Positions 15,141-52,442 of a stretch of 64,000 nucleotides of DNA are shown one piece after another. Source of the stretch: Amorphochlora amoebiformis (lineage: Eukaryota > Cercozoa > Chlorarachniophyceae); assembly GCA_054601695.1 (NCBI GenBank), contig BAAHQB010000187.1, positions 186,001 through 250,000 on the forward strand, in the 5' to 3' direction. The notes beneath the pieces were generated by a model, which saw only the letters and a list, made by a program, of their open reading frames with translations, was not told the origin of the DNA and did no database searches. Every line of letters begins with the position of its first letter. Position 1 is the first letter of the stretch. The position numbers were made by a program, and so were the translations under genes.

Positions 15141-15730
15141 CAAAAGAGAGAGAGAGAGAAAGAGGGAGAGAGAGAGAGATAGAGAGCAAGAGAGGGAGAG
15201 AGCAAGAGAGAGAGAATATATGTAATTTAGACGGAAATGCGATTTTTTGTACTCGAGGATATATATATACATATATATATATATAAATATGTATATATTT
15301 GTGTTTAAATATACGTACATATACGTTTAACAAACGGATCGATAAAAGATATTTCTTATATATACATATATACATACATATATATATATATATATACATG
15401 TATATATACATATATGTACATATGTATATATATGTATATATATATATATATATGTCATATAGAGTCGATGGTAAATTCGAACGTTTTGATGGGATTGGAA
15501 ACTTATATCAAAATGGAGGCTTTGTATACTACGACGACAAGGTATATATAACACATATATATGTATATATATTAGATATACATACAAATATATGTGTATA
15601 TATATATGTATATATATATGTATATCTATATATATTTATATAAATGTAATATATATATATATATATATATATAAATATCAAAATGGAGGCTTTGTATACT
15701 ACGACGACAAGGTACATATATTACATATAC

Positions 15731-15811
<81 letters not shown>

Positions 15812-15830
15812 CTACATATATATATATATA

Positions 15831-15879
<49 letters not shown>

Positions 15880-16055
15880 CATATATACATATACATATCA
15901 AAATGGGGGCTTTGTATACTAAGAAGAAAAGGTGTATATATTACACACATATATATATATATATGTTTATATATACAAATATACACATATACACATATAT
16001 GTTTACATATATATATATATCTTTATACACATATTTACATGCATATATATATGTT

Positions 16056-16100
<45 letters not shown>

Positions 16101-16191
16101 GTTTATATAAATATACACATATTAAAAATATATATATATATATTACGACATTAATTTATGTATATATATATATATAATATGTAAGACATCA

Positions 16192-16223
<32 letters not shown>

Positions 16224-16307
16224 ATATATATTGATTAATGAATGCTTTGTATACTACGACGATAATAGATATCCATTTCAAAGATATTTATTTTTGACTA
16301 TACATTT

Positions 16308-16347
<40 letters not shown>

Positions 16348-16389
16348 CCTTATAACGAATAATGGAATCTTATAATTAGATTTATTATG

Positions 16390-16438
<49 letters not shown>

Positions 16439-16510
16439 AGGGAGATGTTGTTGGGGTGAACTGCCTTATGAGCTATGGATTCTCTTCAACGTCCAATATA
16501 CGCTTTCATC

Positions 16511-16552
<42 letters not shown>

Positions 16553-16638
16553 GATATATATTTATATATATATATATATATATCCTTATGAGCTATGGTT
16601 CTCTTCAACGTCCAATATGCGGTTTCATCCGTATATAT

Positions 16639-16684
<46 letters not shown>

Positions 16685-16715
16685 TGTATGTATTCTTATG
16701 TGTGTGTGTGCACTT

Positions 16716-16758
<43 letters not shown>

Positions 16759-16977
16759 ATATAGATATAGATATATATTTATATATATATATATATCCTT
16801 ATGAGCTATGGATTCTCTTCAACGTCCAATATGCGGTTTCATCCGTATATATATATATATATATATACATATATATATTATATGTATGTATTTTTATGTG
16901 TGTGTGTGCACTCTACACAAATATACATACATACATATATATATATATATGTGTATATATGTGTGTGTATGTGTATA

Positions 16978-17022
<45 letters not shown>

Positions 17023-17309
17023 TGCATTCTTATGTTTGTGACCTTTGAAGATATACATATGCACAATATACGCATACGTATATATATATATATATATAGA
17101 GTATACAAATATGTGTAATATATCTTTCTGTGTATATATTGGAATTGAATTTTATTCAACATCCAATAGATTTCATCGGTATATATAAAAATAGATATGT
17201 CATATATGTAAAGTTAGATATGTCACATATGTAAAATTAGGTATGTCATGTATGTAAAAATTGTATATCTCATATATTTCTGTATATGAACGGATTTTAC
17301 TTACGATTG

Positions 17310-17352
<43 letters not shown>

Positions 17353-17755
17353 TATGCATTATATAACCTTATATATATTACGTAAGCGCATATAGTATAT
17401 ATACTGCTAAATATACATATATATATATATCTATATATATATATATGTATGTATATATGTATATATGTTATGTGTATGTATATATATATATACATACATA
17501 CACATATATATATATGTATATATGTGTATATATGTATATATGTATTATGTATACTTACATATATACATATATATTATATTGTATGTATATAAAGTATACA
17601 TATTATATATATACATATATATACACATATACACATATATATATACATATGTACATTATATATACATATATACATACATATACATATATATATACATATT
17701 CATTGAGATGTAAGCCCATACACTTGGCCACAGAGGTGTTAAGGAACTATACATA

Positions 17756-17790
<35 letters not shown>

Positions 17791-17926
17791 TTATACATAC
17801 ACATATACATATATATATACTATGTATATTCAAAGCATATTGTACAAGCATATATATATATATACAATATATATATATATATATAGTCCATATCCACTTG
17901 AGCAAACAGGTGTTAAGGAACTATAT

Positions 17927-17984
<58 letters not shown>

Positions 17985-18005
17985 ATGTGCACATATGTGT
18001 ATATG

Positions 18006-18059
<54 letters not shown>

Positions 18060-18094
18060 ATATATACATAAATGTAAACTCAAATGAGCACTGC

Positions 18095-18144
<50 letters not shown>

Positions 18145-18180
18145 ATATATTTACTTCGGACAAAGGAGGTGTTAAGGAAC

Positions 18181-18246
<66 letters not shown>

Positions 18247-18252
18247 GTATAC

Positions 18253-18290
<38 letters not shown>

Positions 18291-18308
18291 CATATATATA
18301 ATATATAT

Positions 18309-18392
<84 letters not shown>

Positions 18393-18451
18393 TGCATTTA
18401 TATATAGTCCATATCCACTTCGGAGGAGAGACATTAAGGAACTGTATATAT

Positions 18452-18503
<52 letters not shown>

Positions 18504-18610
18504 ATGTGTATATATGTGTATATGTGTATACGTATGTAATACACATATATAGTCCATATACGCTGAGGAAAAGAGATATTAAGGAACTTCAAATGGAGCA
18601 CCCTTGGTAT

Positions 18611-18699
<89 letters not shown>

Positions 18700-18756
18700 C
18701 TGTACATATTTATATGTGTATATATATGTTTATGTGTATATAAGTGTGTGTGTGCA

Positions 18757-18787
<31 letters not shown>

Positions 18788-18852
18788 ATATATATTTAAA
18801 TTTATAGATATATATTTATATATGCAATATACATACATATATGTTTAGTTTA

Positions 18853-18886
<34 letters not shown>

Positions 18887-19056
18887 TCAACAGATAAAAG
18901 TATATACAGATATATTTTGATACGTCTATGTATAATGTATATATTATACATGCAGATATATATAGATATACATCACGTATGTAATAATCTTTATACGTAT
19001 AATATATATGTATATATATATATATATATATATGCGTGTATATATGTATATATGTA

Positions 19057-19107
<51 letters not shown>

Positions 19108-19297
19108 TATAAAGTCCAAAATCCTAACACACGTGTATTATGCATACAGACATATATATATATTTATACAGACATATATATATATATATATATATAAATG
19201 TACATATATATATATATATATAATTTGTTTCTTTAGCTATGAAAACCAAAGACTGAACTTCATATTTATTTTTTTAGGCATTTTGTATACATATATC

Positions 19298-19333
<36 letters not shown>

Positions 19334-19892
19334 TATTTTAGGTATAAAGTCCAAAGACTGGCCATACGTATATTATAGATATAAATAGATTGGTATATTT
19401 ATTTTAGGTATAAATTCCAACATATATTATGGATATCTATAGTACATGCAAATATGTATGGTGATTTTAGGTAAAATGTCCGGTTTTTAAGTCCAAACCG
19501 GACATATATATAATCTTAGGTATAAAGTCCAAAGACCGGACATATATAATATAGATATATACATAGTGCATACAGATATTTATGTTTATTTTAGGTATAA
19601 AATCCAAAACGGACAGATATAGTATAGATATATACATAGTATATACAGATATTTATGTTTATTTTAGGTATAAAGTCCAAAGACCGGATATGATTGCTAA
19701 GGGTTGCCTTCGCTTCGTATTTGTACCTCCTGGTTATATAAATTTATGAATTATATGTATATATATATGTATATAGATATATATATATATATATATTTAA
19801 TACTTTAATGCAAATAAACATATATATATATATATATATATAAATATATAGTGCGTTAATGAATGTATAGATACATTCACATGTATATGCGC

Positions 19893-19939
<47 letters not shown>

Positions 19940-20071
19940 CATATATACATATATGTATATGTACACATTGATTGCAGAATGCTAAATATACATGTATATA
20001 TATACATATATATACATATATTATATCGAGATAAATATATATATATATATATATGTATATATTATATCGAG

Positions 20072-20118
<47 letters not shown>

Positions 20119-20221
20119 CATATTGGTCAGTATGCACATCGAATGTAAATACATACCCAAAAGAGATTCATGTAAAGATATATACATACATATATTACGT
20201 ACATATATATATATATATACG

Positions 20222-20254
<33 letters not shown>

Positions 20255-20347
20255 ATTTATATATATCTGTGTGTGTGTATATATTTATGCATATCTGCGT
20301 TTACGAGGATAACTAGCATATGTAGATATGTATATATACATATATAC

Positions 20348-20381
<34 letters not shown>

Positions 20382-20389
20382 TTTAACGT

Positions 20390-20424
<35 letters not shown>

Positions 20425-20443
20425 GTATATATATATAATGTTA

Positions 20444-20480
<37 letters not shown>

Positions 20481-20836
20481 TAAATGCATGTATATATATA
20501 TATATGTACATAATATGAACCCACACACATGTGCATTATGAACCTGAATAAAACCGAATCATTCAATAATATAAGAAAAAAGTATAAACATATACGTACA
20601 TACATATGTACATAATACATCCATACATAAACCGTAACGCATACATTCACATATAGAACATCGAAGGCTGATATATATTCATATAGATATCTGAATATTC
20701 AAAATAGATATCTGAATATTCAGAATAGATATCTTATTAAGGTGTGAGGATTGGAAAACACCCAAATAAATACGGCGCGTTTGCTTATGAGTTTGAGGAC
20801 AGTTGTATGAATCGGTTCTTTGCAATACAATCATAG
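11548..20836 (+). CDS. Unknown protein, possibly SPRY-like
   Basis: Eleven exons: 11548-11589 (ATG), 11670-11723, 12379-12428, 12529-12579, 13334-13355, 13914-13960, 15463-15541, 16441-16511, 18553-18606, 19668-19732, 20742-20836 (stop TAG). The total is 630 nt, 209 residues, and every phase closes. The middle reads [11 protein letters not shown], then [15 protein letters not shown] and [13 protein letters not shown]; the order Gly-Phe, DGKxF, GDVVGV resembles the core of SPRY domains, but I cannot confirm it. The C-terminal part is basic and Tyr/Phe-rich (KCLRF-like, [12 protein letters not shown]). Introns are CCCTAA between 12429 and about 13060, a (GA)-rich polypurine tract at 14640-15215, and (TA)n elsewhere. 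Further exon-like islands at 14575-14670 and 15222-15240 could not be phased in. Confidence 0.65.
12297..13060 (+). repeat. CCCTAA arrays flanking two exons
   Basis: Telomere-type hexamers with a recurring TCAAATGCTAA insertion (12684, 12730, 12770, 12867). The arrays surround exons 12379-12428 and 12529-12579, both entered from CCCTAG acceptors. From 12880 to 13250 the sequence decays into CTAA-rich DNA. Confidence 0.9.
14640..15215 (+). repeat. Polypurine (GAGAGAGCAAGAGAG)n tract
   Basis: About 575 bp of almost uninterrupted purines on the + strand, in an intron of the preceding gene model. It follows a good donor (CACA|GTGAGA at about 14652) and precedes an AATTTAG acceptor. Open frames on both strands (Arg/Glu or Ser/Leu only) are compositional. 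The tract could form triplex DNA. Confidence 0.85.
15660..16275 (+). repeat. Donor-edge copies of exon 15463-15541
   Basis: Copies at about 15678, 15898 and 16240 repeat the 3' half of the exon (AAATGGAGGCTTTGTATACT...) together with its donor, separated by (TA)n. The first is nearly exact; the later ones have diverged (AAGAAGAAAAG|GTGT). Confidence 0.8.
16585..17182 (+). repeat. Donor-edge copies of exon 16441-16511
   Basis: Three copies (about 16585, 16797 and 17135) of the segment CTTATGAGCTATGGATTC... through the CATC(G/C)|GTATAT donor. They lie downstream of the only copy with an acceptor. Confidence 0.8.
17705..18450 (+). repeat. Acceptor-edge copies of exon 18553-18606
   Basis: Four degenerate copies (about 17708, 17887, 18141 and 18401) carrying AG|TCCATATCCACTT and the TTAAGGAACT motif precede the full exon. 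Confidence 0.75.
19100..19667 (+). repeat. Acceptor-edge copies of exon 19668-19732
   Basis: Five or six copies of TTTTAG|GTATAAAGTCCAAAG, each with its own acceptor, stand before the complete exon. All truncate within the first third of it. Confidence 0.75.
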
Positions 20837-21109
20837 ATAAGGTGAGTATTTACACACACACATATATATATGTGTATATATATTATATATATGTATATAT
20901 GTATATATATAAATATGCTATATTTGATTGATTGTTCGCACAATATAGTCATGGATAAGTCTGGATATATAAGTCTAGATATATATTATATATATATATA
21001 TATATATTATGTGTGTGTGTGTGTATGTATATAATATATATTTTATATTGCATTTTTAATGTATATATCGTATGAATCGATCTATGTATGCAATCATAGA
21101 TACATTCAG

Positions 21110-21142
<33 letters not shown>

Positions 21143-21404
21143 GTTATGTTTACATACATATATATATATATGCATATATATGTGTATATATATACACATA
21201 TATTATATATAATAATATGAATGTATACATATACATATGCATATATATATGTATATGTATATATATATGTATATATGTATAATGTACACATAATAAATAT
21301 GAATATATACATACACATAGGTAAATATATATATACATATGCCTATATATGATTTATATTTTGCATTTATATCCACTTATCGAAATATAGTTAGTAATAT
21401 GGTC

Positions 21405-21443
<39 letters not shown>

Positions 21444-21485
21444 GTATACATATGTACGTGTGGATATGCACAGGATCCATATGCA

Positions 21486-21532
<47 letters not shown>

Positions 21533-21577
21533 ATCGAATAGATACTATATTCGTAATTTTACAGTCTCTACATATAG

Positions 21578-21618
<41 letters not shown>

Positions 21619-21719
21619 TGGGTATATTTATGTGTGAAATATACATGTTTACAATTTTACAGACTCTAATACTAAATATAATAGATCCATCTTTATCTGG
21701 ATTCATATTTATATATATG

Positions 21720-21754
<35 letters not shown>

Positions 21755-21838
21755 TAGATTTATACGAGATATAAATGTACATATATATATGTATATGTAT
21801 ATGTATGTATATATATATATGTATGTGTATATGTATGC

Positions 21839-21918
<80 letters not shown>

Positions 21919-21946
21919 GTATGTATATATATAAGTGCATGTACAC

Positions 21947-22001
<55 letters not shown>

Positions 22002-22497
22002 CATATTCTAGGTACTACATATATATATATATATATAACACCGGATATATATACATACATAAAAATGCATATATTTTGACAGAAAGACCACACTCAACGT
22101 TGGCGGGTTTTAGCTAGTTTTAACTAGTTTAACTGGAAAATCTATACGCGTATGAGGTCTAGATAAAAATCATATATAAGCTGCAACGATCCGCGCCAAT
22201 AACATAATGGATCATAATTTTAAGTTTTCTGATCATTTTCTAGATATTGGATCCAGATACTAGATATATTTAAAAAGTTTATCTGAATTATAGTAAATTT
22301 ATCTAAATAGAGCATCGTGATTATCTTATCCTCAGACATATTGTAAAGGGCTTCATTACCTAGAGAGGCTGACTGCTGTTTGACATCATCTCCTATACAT
22401 GTACACATATACATGTATTATAAACATCTGTACATCCTAGACATCCACCCATACACAATACATACAGAATACATATATATATATATATATATATATA
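20837..22497. other. Convergent intergenic region, TA-rich
   Basis: After the stop at 20836 there are degenerate copies of the exon end (near 20945 and 21088), then (TA)n. Unique but apparently non-coding sequence runs from 22080 to 22440. The short minus open frame at 22220-22414 has no supported splice link to its neighbours. Confidence 0.5.
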
Positions 22498-23320
22498 TGT
22501 TGGAAATCACATATCTCAATAAAATATCCTAGATATCGTACAAGAAATATATACACACACCAGTATCACGCACACAGACGCTCTAATGTATATTGAACGC
22601 TCTTAATCTAGTTAATAAGATATATTGACAGTCAAATATTGATATAAGTGTACAATAAGTATCTCCTACAACTTCTTCAATCCGTGTCATCGATCTTCAT
22701 CTACAAGCTTCACATCGACCGAATATGTGGGGACCTACTGAGGTTCCCCCCCAGGCTTGCTTCCAGGCGTCCCCGCGTAGCTGTAGGTAGTTTCTAGGCT
22801 CCGATATCCCGGATTCCGGCACCCAACTCATGTGCCCCGCCATTCTTGGTCAGCCGACAAGTTATCCGAATAATTATTATCTTTTTCATCTGTTCTCCTG
22901 ACATCTGGCAGGGAAAAATGTCGATGTCAGGAGAACAGATGAAAGAAGTAATAATTATTCGGATAACTTGTCGGCTGACCAGGAATGGCGGCACACATGA
23001 GTTGGGTGCCGGAATCCGGGATATTGAAGCCTAGAAGCTATCTACAGCTATGCGGGGACGCCTGGAAGCAGTCCGGGGGAAAATCTCAATATGGCGCCAC
23101 ATATTGGGCCGATGTGAAGCTTGTAGATGAAGATCGATGACACGGATTGAAGAAGTTGTAGGAGATACTTATTGTACACTTATATCAATATTTGACTGTC
23201 AATATGTCTTATTAACTATATTACGAGCGTTTAATATACATTAGAGCGTCTGTGTGCGTGATACTGGTGTGTGTATATATTTCTTGTACGATATTTTATT
23301 GAGATATGTTATATCCAACA
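22498..23320. mobile_element. Fold-back element, ~400-bp inverted arms
   Basis: Near-perfect inverted repeat centred at about 22913. The left arm starts TGTTGGAAATC and the right arm ends TCCAACA. Matching internal blocks include CACCAGTATCACGCACACAG against CTGTGTGCGTGATACTGGTG, and TCATCTGTTCTCCTGACAT against its complement at 22925. The loop is about 17 bp. The arms differ by scattered substitutions. TG...CA ends recall LTR termini, but no coding sequence is present; it may be a fold-back or MITE-type element or an inverted solo-LTR dimer. Confidence 0.7.
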
Positions 23321-23484
23321 CTACTCCTTTTCTAGCTTTTCGATATTCAACTATATTTAAAATGTTAAACTATATTTAAATTCATTACTAAGTTCTAGAA
23401 GTCTAGGAAGTTTACTCCAGTCCAGCTAGTTACTAAAGTTACTAGTGAGTACTAGTGAGTAGTGTCTAGTAGCTAGTGCACGAC

Positions 23485-44937
<21,453 letters not shown>

Positions 44938-45129
44938 CGTCGGTTTCGCCGAAAAGTTTATACAGAAACGGTCAGAGCTTAGTGTCTAAGGTGATTTCAC
45001 CAAAGACCCGCGTAGATTAATTCACTCCGAAACTTAGTCCGAAGAGATATAAATATCTTTTCGTTGAAAACTTTTCGGCATCTAATTTTCGCGCCAAATC
45101 TCATGTCTGACTGAGAGTCTTTCGCGAGC
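44938..45129. promoter_or_regulatory. 192-bp divergent promoter
   Basis: Separates the minus start codon at 44937 from the MSH4 start at 45130. It has no (TA)n or telomeric repeat. TTTTCGCGCCAAA at 45086-45098 is a perfect E2F/DP-type site 31 bp before the MSH4 ATG. I see no convincing TATA box. Confidence 0.65.
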
Positions 45130-46766
45130 ATGTCCAAGCGGTCTACGCCACGATGTAAGTACGACATCGCGATAGTCTCTACTCCTACTGCGTCTATGCC
45201 CGGATCTGTGGGAAGTCGGATCTCCGGAAGCTGGAGAAAGTCCGGCAACAAGTCCACCTCCGGGTCCAGGAAGCGGAAAACTGCTTCGGGTAGCGGACGG
45301 ATTGGCTCTCGGACGCCAAGGACGCCTCAGATTGGGACGCCGTCGATTGCCCAACCAAATAATCTGTATATCGTCGCCGTCACAGAGTATAGGTAAAGTT
45401 TTTCGTTACTTGTGGCAATTTGAGGACTTATACTAATTGTTTTTATTTAGGAACCAGAGCCACATCGGGTTAGCAGCATTCAATCTCATGCAACCCGAAT
45501 TTTTGATGTATCAATTCGCCGATAACCAGACATACTCTAACCTGCTCATGCTTCTCAACAACTTTGATCCAGAGGTGAGGTATCTGAGGGGCCGCAATAA
45601 CTTCCAGTGATCAACTGTTCATTGTTGCTGCAGGAAATACTGATTCCCGACACAATCATGGATCGGGCTCTTGGAATGGTGATCCAAGATGAGTTCGAAT
45701 CTAAAGAGATTTTCCCAGTACGAGCAAAAAACAAAATAATATGTGTGTATGTACCTAATAGGTCAATACCCGTCTCAATCAACCTAACATCCAGGCGCGC
45801 AGGAAGTTCTTCAACGAGAACGAAGGGGTGGAATACGCTCGAATGCTCGGGATTGATGGGACTCTTGAGGGAATCGGAGATCTCAGCCAGAAGTACCTCG
45901 CCCTCGCGTGTCTAGGTTGCCTCGTTCGCTACATCCAGCATGTCCAGAATATGACGTTTCCACGCAATTGCCTGCGAATCACCTTTCGCAGCCTTGACGG
46001 ACGCATGAAGATTGATTCCCTCACCGTTCGAAAGCTCGAACTCGTGCGTTGCAATCTACCAAAGAAGTTTCTCCGAGCGCGCAAGCTCAAAAAGACGTCT
46101 CTGTTTGAAGTCCTCAACTATTGCAGCACCCCCATGGGCGCGCGACTGCTCCGATCGTCAATCCTACAGCCTTTCAACGATATGGCGACTATTCAAGCCC
46201 GCCTCGATACCATTGAAAAGCTAATTACTGCTGATGATAACTTCTTTGTACTCCTTCGGGCACTCGAAGGCTTTTGCGATCTTGACCACCTCAACTCGTG
46301 CATCATTACGATCCCGAAGGTAGAGACCATACGCTCTTCCACCGATCAGATCGCTAATGTGCTTCACCTCAAGAAGACACTAGAAACATTTCCACTTGTC
46401 GCCGCTGCCTGCAAGAGTTGTGAAAGTGATATCATGAAACTCATTGGAGCGAACCTGGAGGGAAAGGACCCTGAATTTCTCGCGAAGGAGATCTCCAAGT
46501 ATTTACACGACGATGCCAAGATTGCTAAGGGTAATCTAGCCGAGAGTCAGAAGCAGATAGCCCTCGCTGTGGAGGAAGGAATGGATGGCTTGCTCGATGC
46601 GGCCCGGAAGGCATACCTCGAGACGACCGAAAAAATCAGTGAAGCTGTCTCGGAGTATAGAGAGCTCTTCAACACGTCCGGTGAAAATCAAACCTAATTT
46701 CAACAGTGGTATGTATACATGCATCGCGGTGTAATGGAAAATAATATAAACGCACACACACAAACG

Positions 46767-46802
<36 letters not shown>

Positions 46803-46904
46803 ATATGCGAATATACATATATATAATATAGATATTTTTCATAAAATATATACATACATAGATATTTTTTCATAAAATATATACATACATAGATATTTTT
46901 TCAT

Positions 46905-46959
<55 letters not shown>

Positions 46960-47041
46960 GTTATAATATATATACAAATATATGTATATATATTTATGCC
47001 CAAATGTGTACATTACATACAACTATCTAATATATTTATAC

Positions 47042-47109
<68 letters not shown>

Positions 47110-48743
47110 ATATATATATATATATATTAAATACATGTGCGTATGTGTGTGTAATATTTTCCATCATACATACATGCAAAATATTTATCTACACCCACAT
47201 ACATACATAAGCATATATATATATATATATATATCATAAAAAGTCACATAGCATCGATATATGCATGTACACATATATAGCATAATTTGTCTTCTGAAGG
47301 GATCAAGCTTCAATTCAACCAGGCCCGCGGATACTACCTGTCCATGCCTGCTGAGACTCTAGAGTTCCCTAGCGGTCAAGTAAGACTTGTTCAGGTAGTG
47401 AGAAGAGGCAAGCGCATCCTCGCGTCCACCGAGCAACTCATCTCCCTCAATGATAAAGCCAAAGACTGCTTTGAGGAGATCATAACGCGCACATCTAGGG
47501 TTATTAACGAACTCATATCGTCTCTGCGCTCGAGGATTGGATGGATGTAATGTTAGTCTATATACAAAAGGATGATATTATATATATAAATATATATATA
47601 ATATATACATATACCTAGATATATATATATATATAGTATATAATATATATATATATATTATATATATAATTGTCAAATATGTATGTAATGTATTTATATA
47701 TATGTATATATGTATATATATGTATACATATATATTAGGCATAGTGTATATTTATGTGCGATATCAATATTGGATTATATATATATATGATAACGCACAT
47801 ACATAGACCATGGAATTATCGATATGCTATTTATATTGTGTATTGATAATTAAATTCGTTCTACCTGGCATTCATTGAGCATGAAATACGAAGTAGCTTA
47901 AAAAAGATTTGTTTCAGGTACAACGCCGCCGAATCGATAGCGTTTCTCGACATGATGATGTCGCTCACCCAATTCGTTCTTAAATCCGAAGGATACGTCC
48001 GCCCGGACTTTACTAAAGACGGAGCGATAGCCATCCGAGTAATTAACTTCAAACCAATAATTGAGTTTATACTGATTCCTCACTGTCGGCATAGGACGGT
48101 CGTCACTGCGTTCTGGAACATGAGATAGCCAACGGACCGTTCATCGCAAACAATGCTTTCATCACGTCAACTCAGAGTCTAAACATTGTCACCGGTAGCC
48201 GCTTACATATGTACTATATTGTATTCAGTTTTGATCCTCACTTGTAGGCCCGAACAACGCCGGAAAGTCGACATATCTCCTTCAAGTCGCACTGATGACT
48301 ATTCTCGCCCACCTGGGCTGCTACGTTCCAGCTTCCTACGCATCCTTTCGTCTCACAGACCAAGTCTTCACCTTGATGCTACTGGAAGACGACATCGAGA
48401 GTAATACATCAACTTTTGTAGCTGAGCTTCGCCAACTGTCGTACATCCTGAGGAACGCCAACGAGAAAAGCTTGATCATTATCGACGAGCTCGGGAGGGG
48501 CACGTCGACGTTAGAAGGTATTCATTTCCTCGCACATACATCTAGTGTGGCTGTAGGATATATGTCTATAAGGGTACTTCACCATATCTAAAACGATTGT
48601 AGGGATAGCAATCTGCTGGTCAACTTGCGAGGAGCTGCTCCGACGCAAGGCCTACACCCTGTTTGCAACTCACTTTCTCAAGTTAAAAAAAAACACTACT
48701 CTATGCATTGTTATTTGATATACATATATTATATATATGTATC

Positions 48744-48783
<40 letters not shown>

Positions 48784-49456
48784 TACATACATATATATAT
48801 ATATGTATATATATGCATACATGTCTATTATATAATATATACAGTGCATATATGTACCTATGTGTGTCAAATTTACGCATTCAGGCTCACTCGGCTGAAC
48901 GTCCTCTACCCTGGCATAACACTATCTCATTGTCAAGTGGCGAAGACTTCCAAGAAAGTTGAGTTCAAATATAAAATGGACGCTGGACCAAAAGATATCA
49001 GCGAGGGGAAGTACGGAATCTACGTCGCTCAAGTAAGATCTTGACTGATATTGGGAATTGCATTTAGAAATGCTGATTCTAACTGAACATCTACTTAGCT
49101 GGCTGGATTTCCGGCCAGTATCATTAAAGGGGCGTTGAAAATCCACTCTGCACTCCAGAAGAGCTCGAATGAGAAGATATCCGCTGAGGACGAGACCGAG
49201 CGCCGCCACAAGCTCTTGGAAGCTCTCGAGGCCATCAAACACACGTACCTCATAATACTCTTAGATAATACTTTAGCCTAGGCATTTTATATCTAATCAT
49301 AACTTTAGGACGCTCCCTTTAGAAACTCTCCAGCAATACCTACGCCAGCTACACAAACAATACGTCTTGCCGGGGCGACCTGTACAGTCTAACCGACCAT
49401 GGCCGTCGACGGACTCGAAAACCAGTGCAAGATCATCGGGTAGCTCTACTGCCTAG
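45130..49456 (+). CDS. MSH4: MutS homologue MSH4 (meiotic crossover factor)
   Basis: Exons 45130-45392, 45451-45574, 45634-45717, 45762-46680, 47300-47546, 47918-48038, 48095-48194, 48248-48517, 48603-48681, 48885-49032, 49099-49244 and 49309-49456 give 2649 nt, 882 residues (human MSH4 936). An in-frame TGA at 45112 fixes the start. Residues 1-76 are basic and Ser-rich. There is no mismatch-binding domain I, as expected for MSH4. Then come the connector (from about 77), core/clamp (exon 4, helical), and the C-terminal ATPase: Walker [10 protein letters not shown] (620-628), Walker [11 protein letters not shown] (695-704) and ATHFL with His733. MSH4 pairs with MSH5 on recombination intermediates in meiosis; MSH5 is not in this window. 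Most introns are 44-85 bp; introns 4 (619 bp), 5 (371 bp) and 9 (203 bp) carry (TA)n. Asn-Ala replaces the usual Met-Ser/Gly in the P-loop, but the GKST core is intact. Confidence 0.95.
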
Positions 49457-51335
<1,879 letters not shown>

Positions 51336-51572
51336 ATGAAAGTTGCGCAGATTTTCGGATTTCTGATGACTTTTCTGAGCATATTCATGCTGTGGGAAGT
51401 GCATCACCTATATGACGTCAAGGTAATGCTACAGTATTATACTGTGTAGATGTATGTGTTTTTGGACTTTTTGTTTGTATGTGGGTTGAGGGGATACATT
51501 GGTCTCGTTTTGCTATTTTTTGGGTAGATTTTTAGTCATATGGGCGAGTGTTTAAATTATATATATATATAC

Positions 51573-51603
<31 letters not shown>

Positions 51604-51767
51604 CATATATGTAAATATATATATAAATATATATATATATTGGTCTCGTTTTGGTATTTTTGGACTTTTAAGTCATATGAGCGAGTGTTTTATTATTATT
51701 ATATATATATATATATATATATATGATATATATATATATGGTAATATATATATATATATATATATGG

Positions 51768-51831
<64 letters not shown>

Positions 51832-51888
51832 GAATGATATTTAAATAAATATATATATATATATATGTATATATATATGAATCATATT

Positions 51889-51947
<59 letters not shown>

Positions 51948-52243
51948 ACTTAACTGTATTCAAAGTATTTATCTGCTGAACACTTACTCTCGTATAAATG
52001 CATGCTTCCTGATATATGCATATGTATATATATATTATATGAACATATCTACAACACTTAAACACACCAATACATACATGCATACACTTTTATATGCATA
52101 ACACGTATGGTATGCATCCAACGAGTAAAATAACTTTATATGCCTAACACGTATGGTATACATCCAAGGAGCAAGATAATTCCATTCTTGTTCTGGACAA
52201 TGCTATGCAAACATCAACATCACTTATCTTTACACATATCTAC

Positions 52244-52274
<31 letters not shown>

Positions 52275-52286
52275 TATAGTTATATT

Positions 52287-52320
<34 letters not shown>

Positions 52321-52403
52321 CATACATATATATATATGTGTGTGCATAAATATATATATATATATATATATAATATATATATATTATATAAAGAATATGT
52401 ACA

Positions 52404-52442
<39 letters not shown>

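Noticed and set aside
14598-15411. Ser/Leu-rich 240-residue minus-strand protein
   Set aside because: Reverse translation of the purine tract only.
22220-22414. Minus-strand frame with DDVKQQSASLGNEAL
   Set aside because: Protein-like, but lies beyond the in-phase stop at 23485 of the minus gene and has no phased link.
22794-23034. Two mirrored 62-66 residue frames
   Set aside because: They are the two strands of the fold-back element's arms, not genes.
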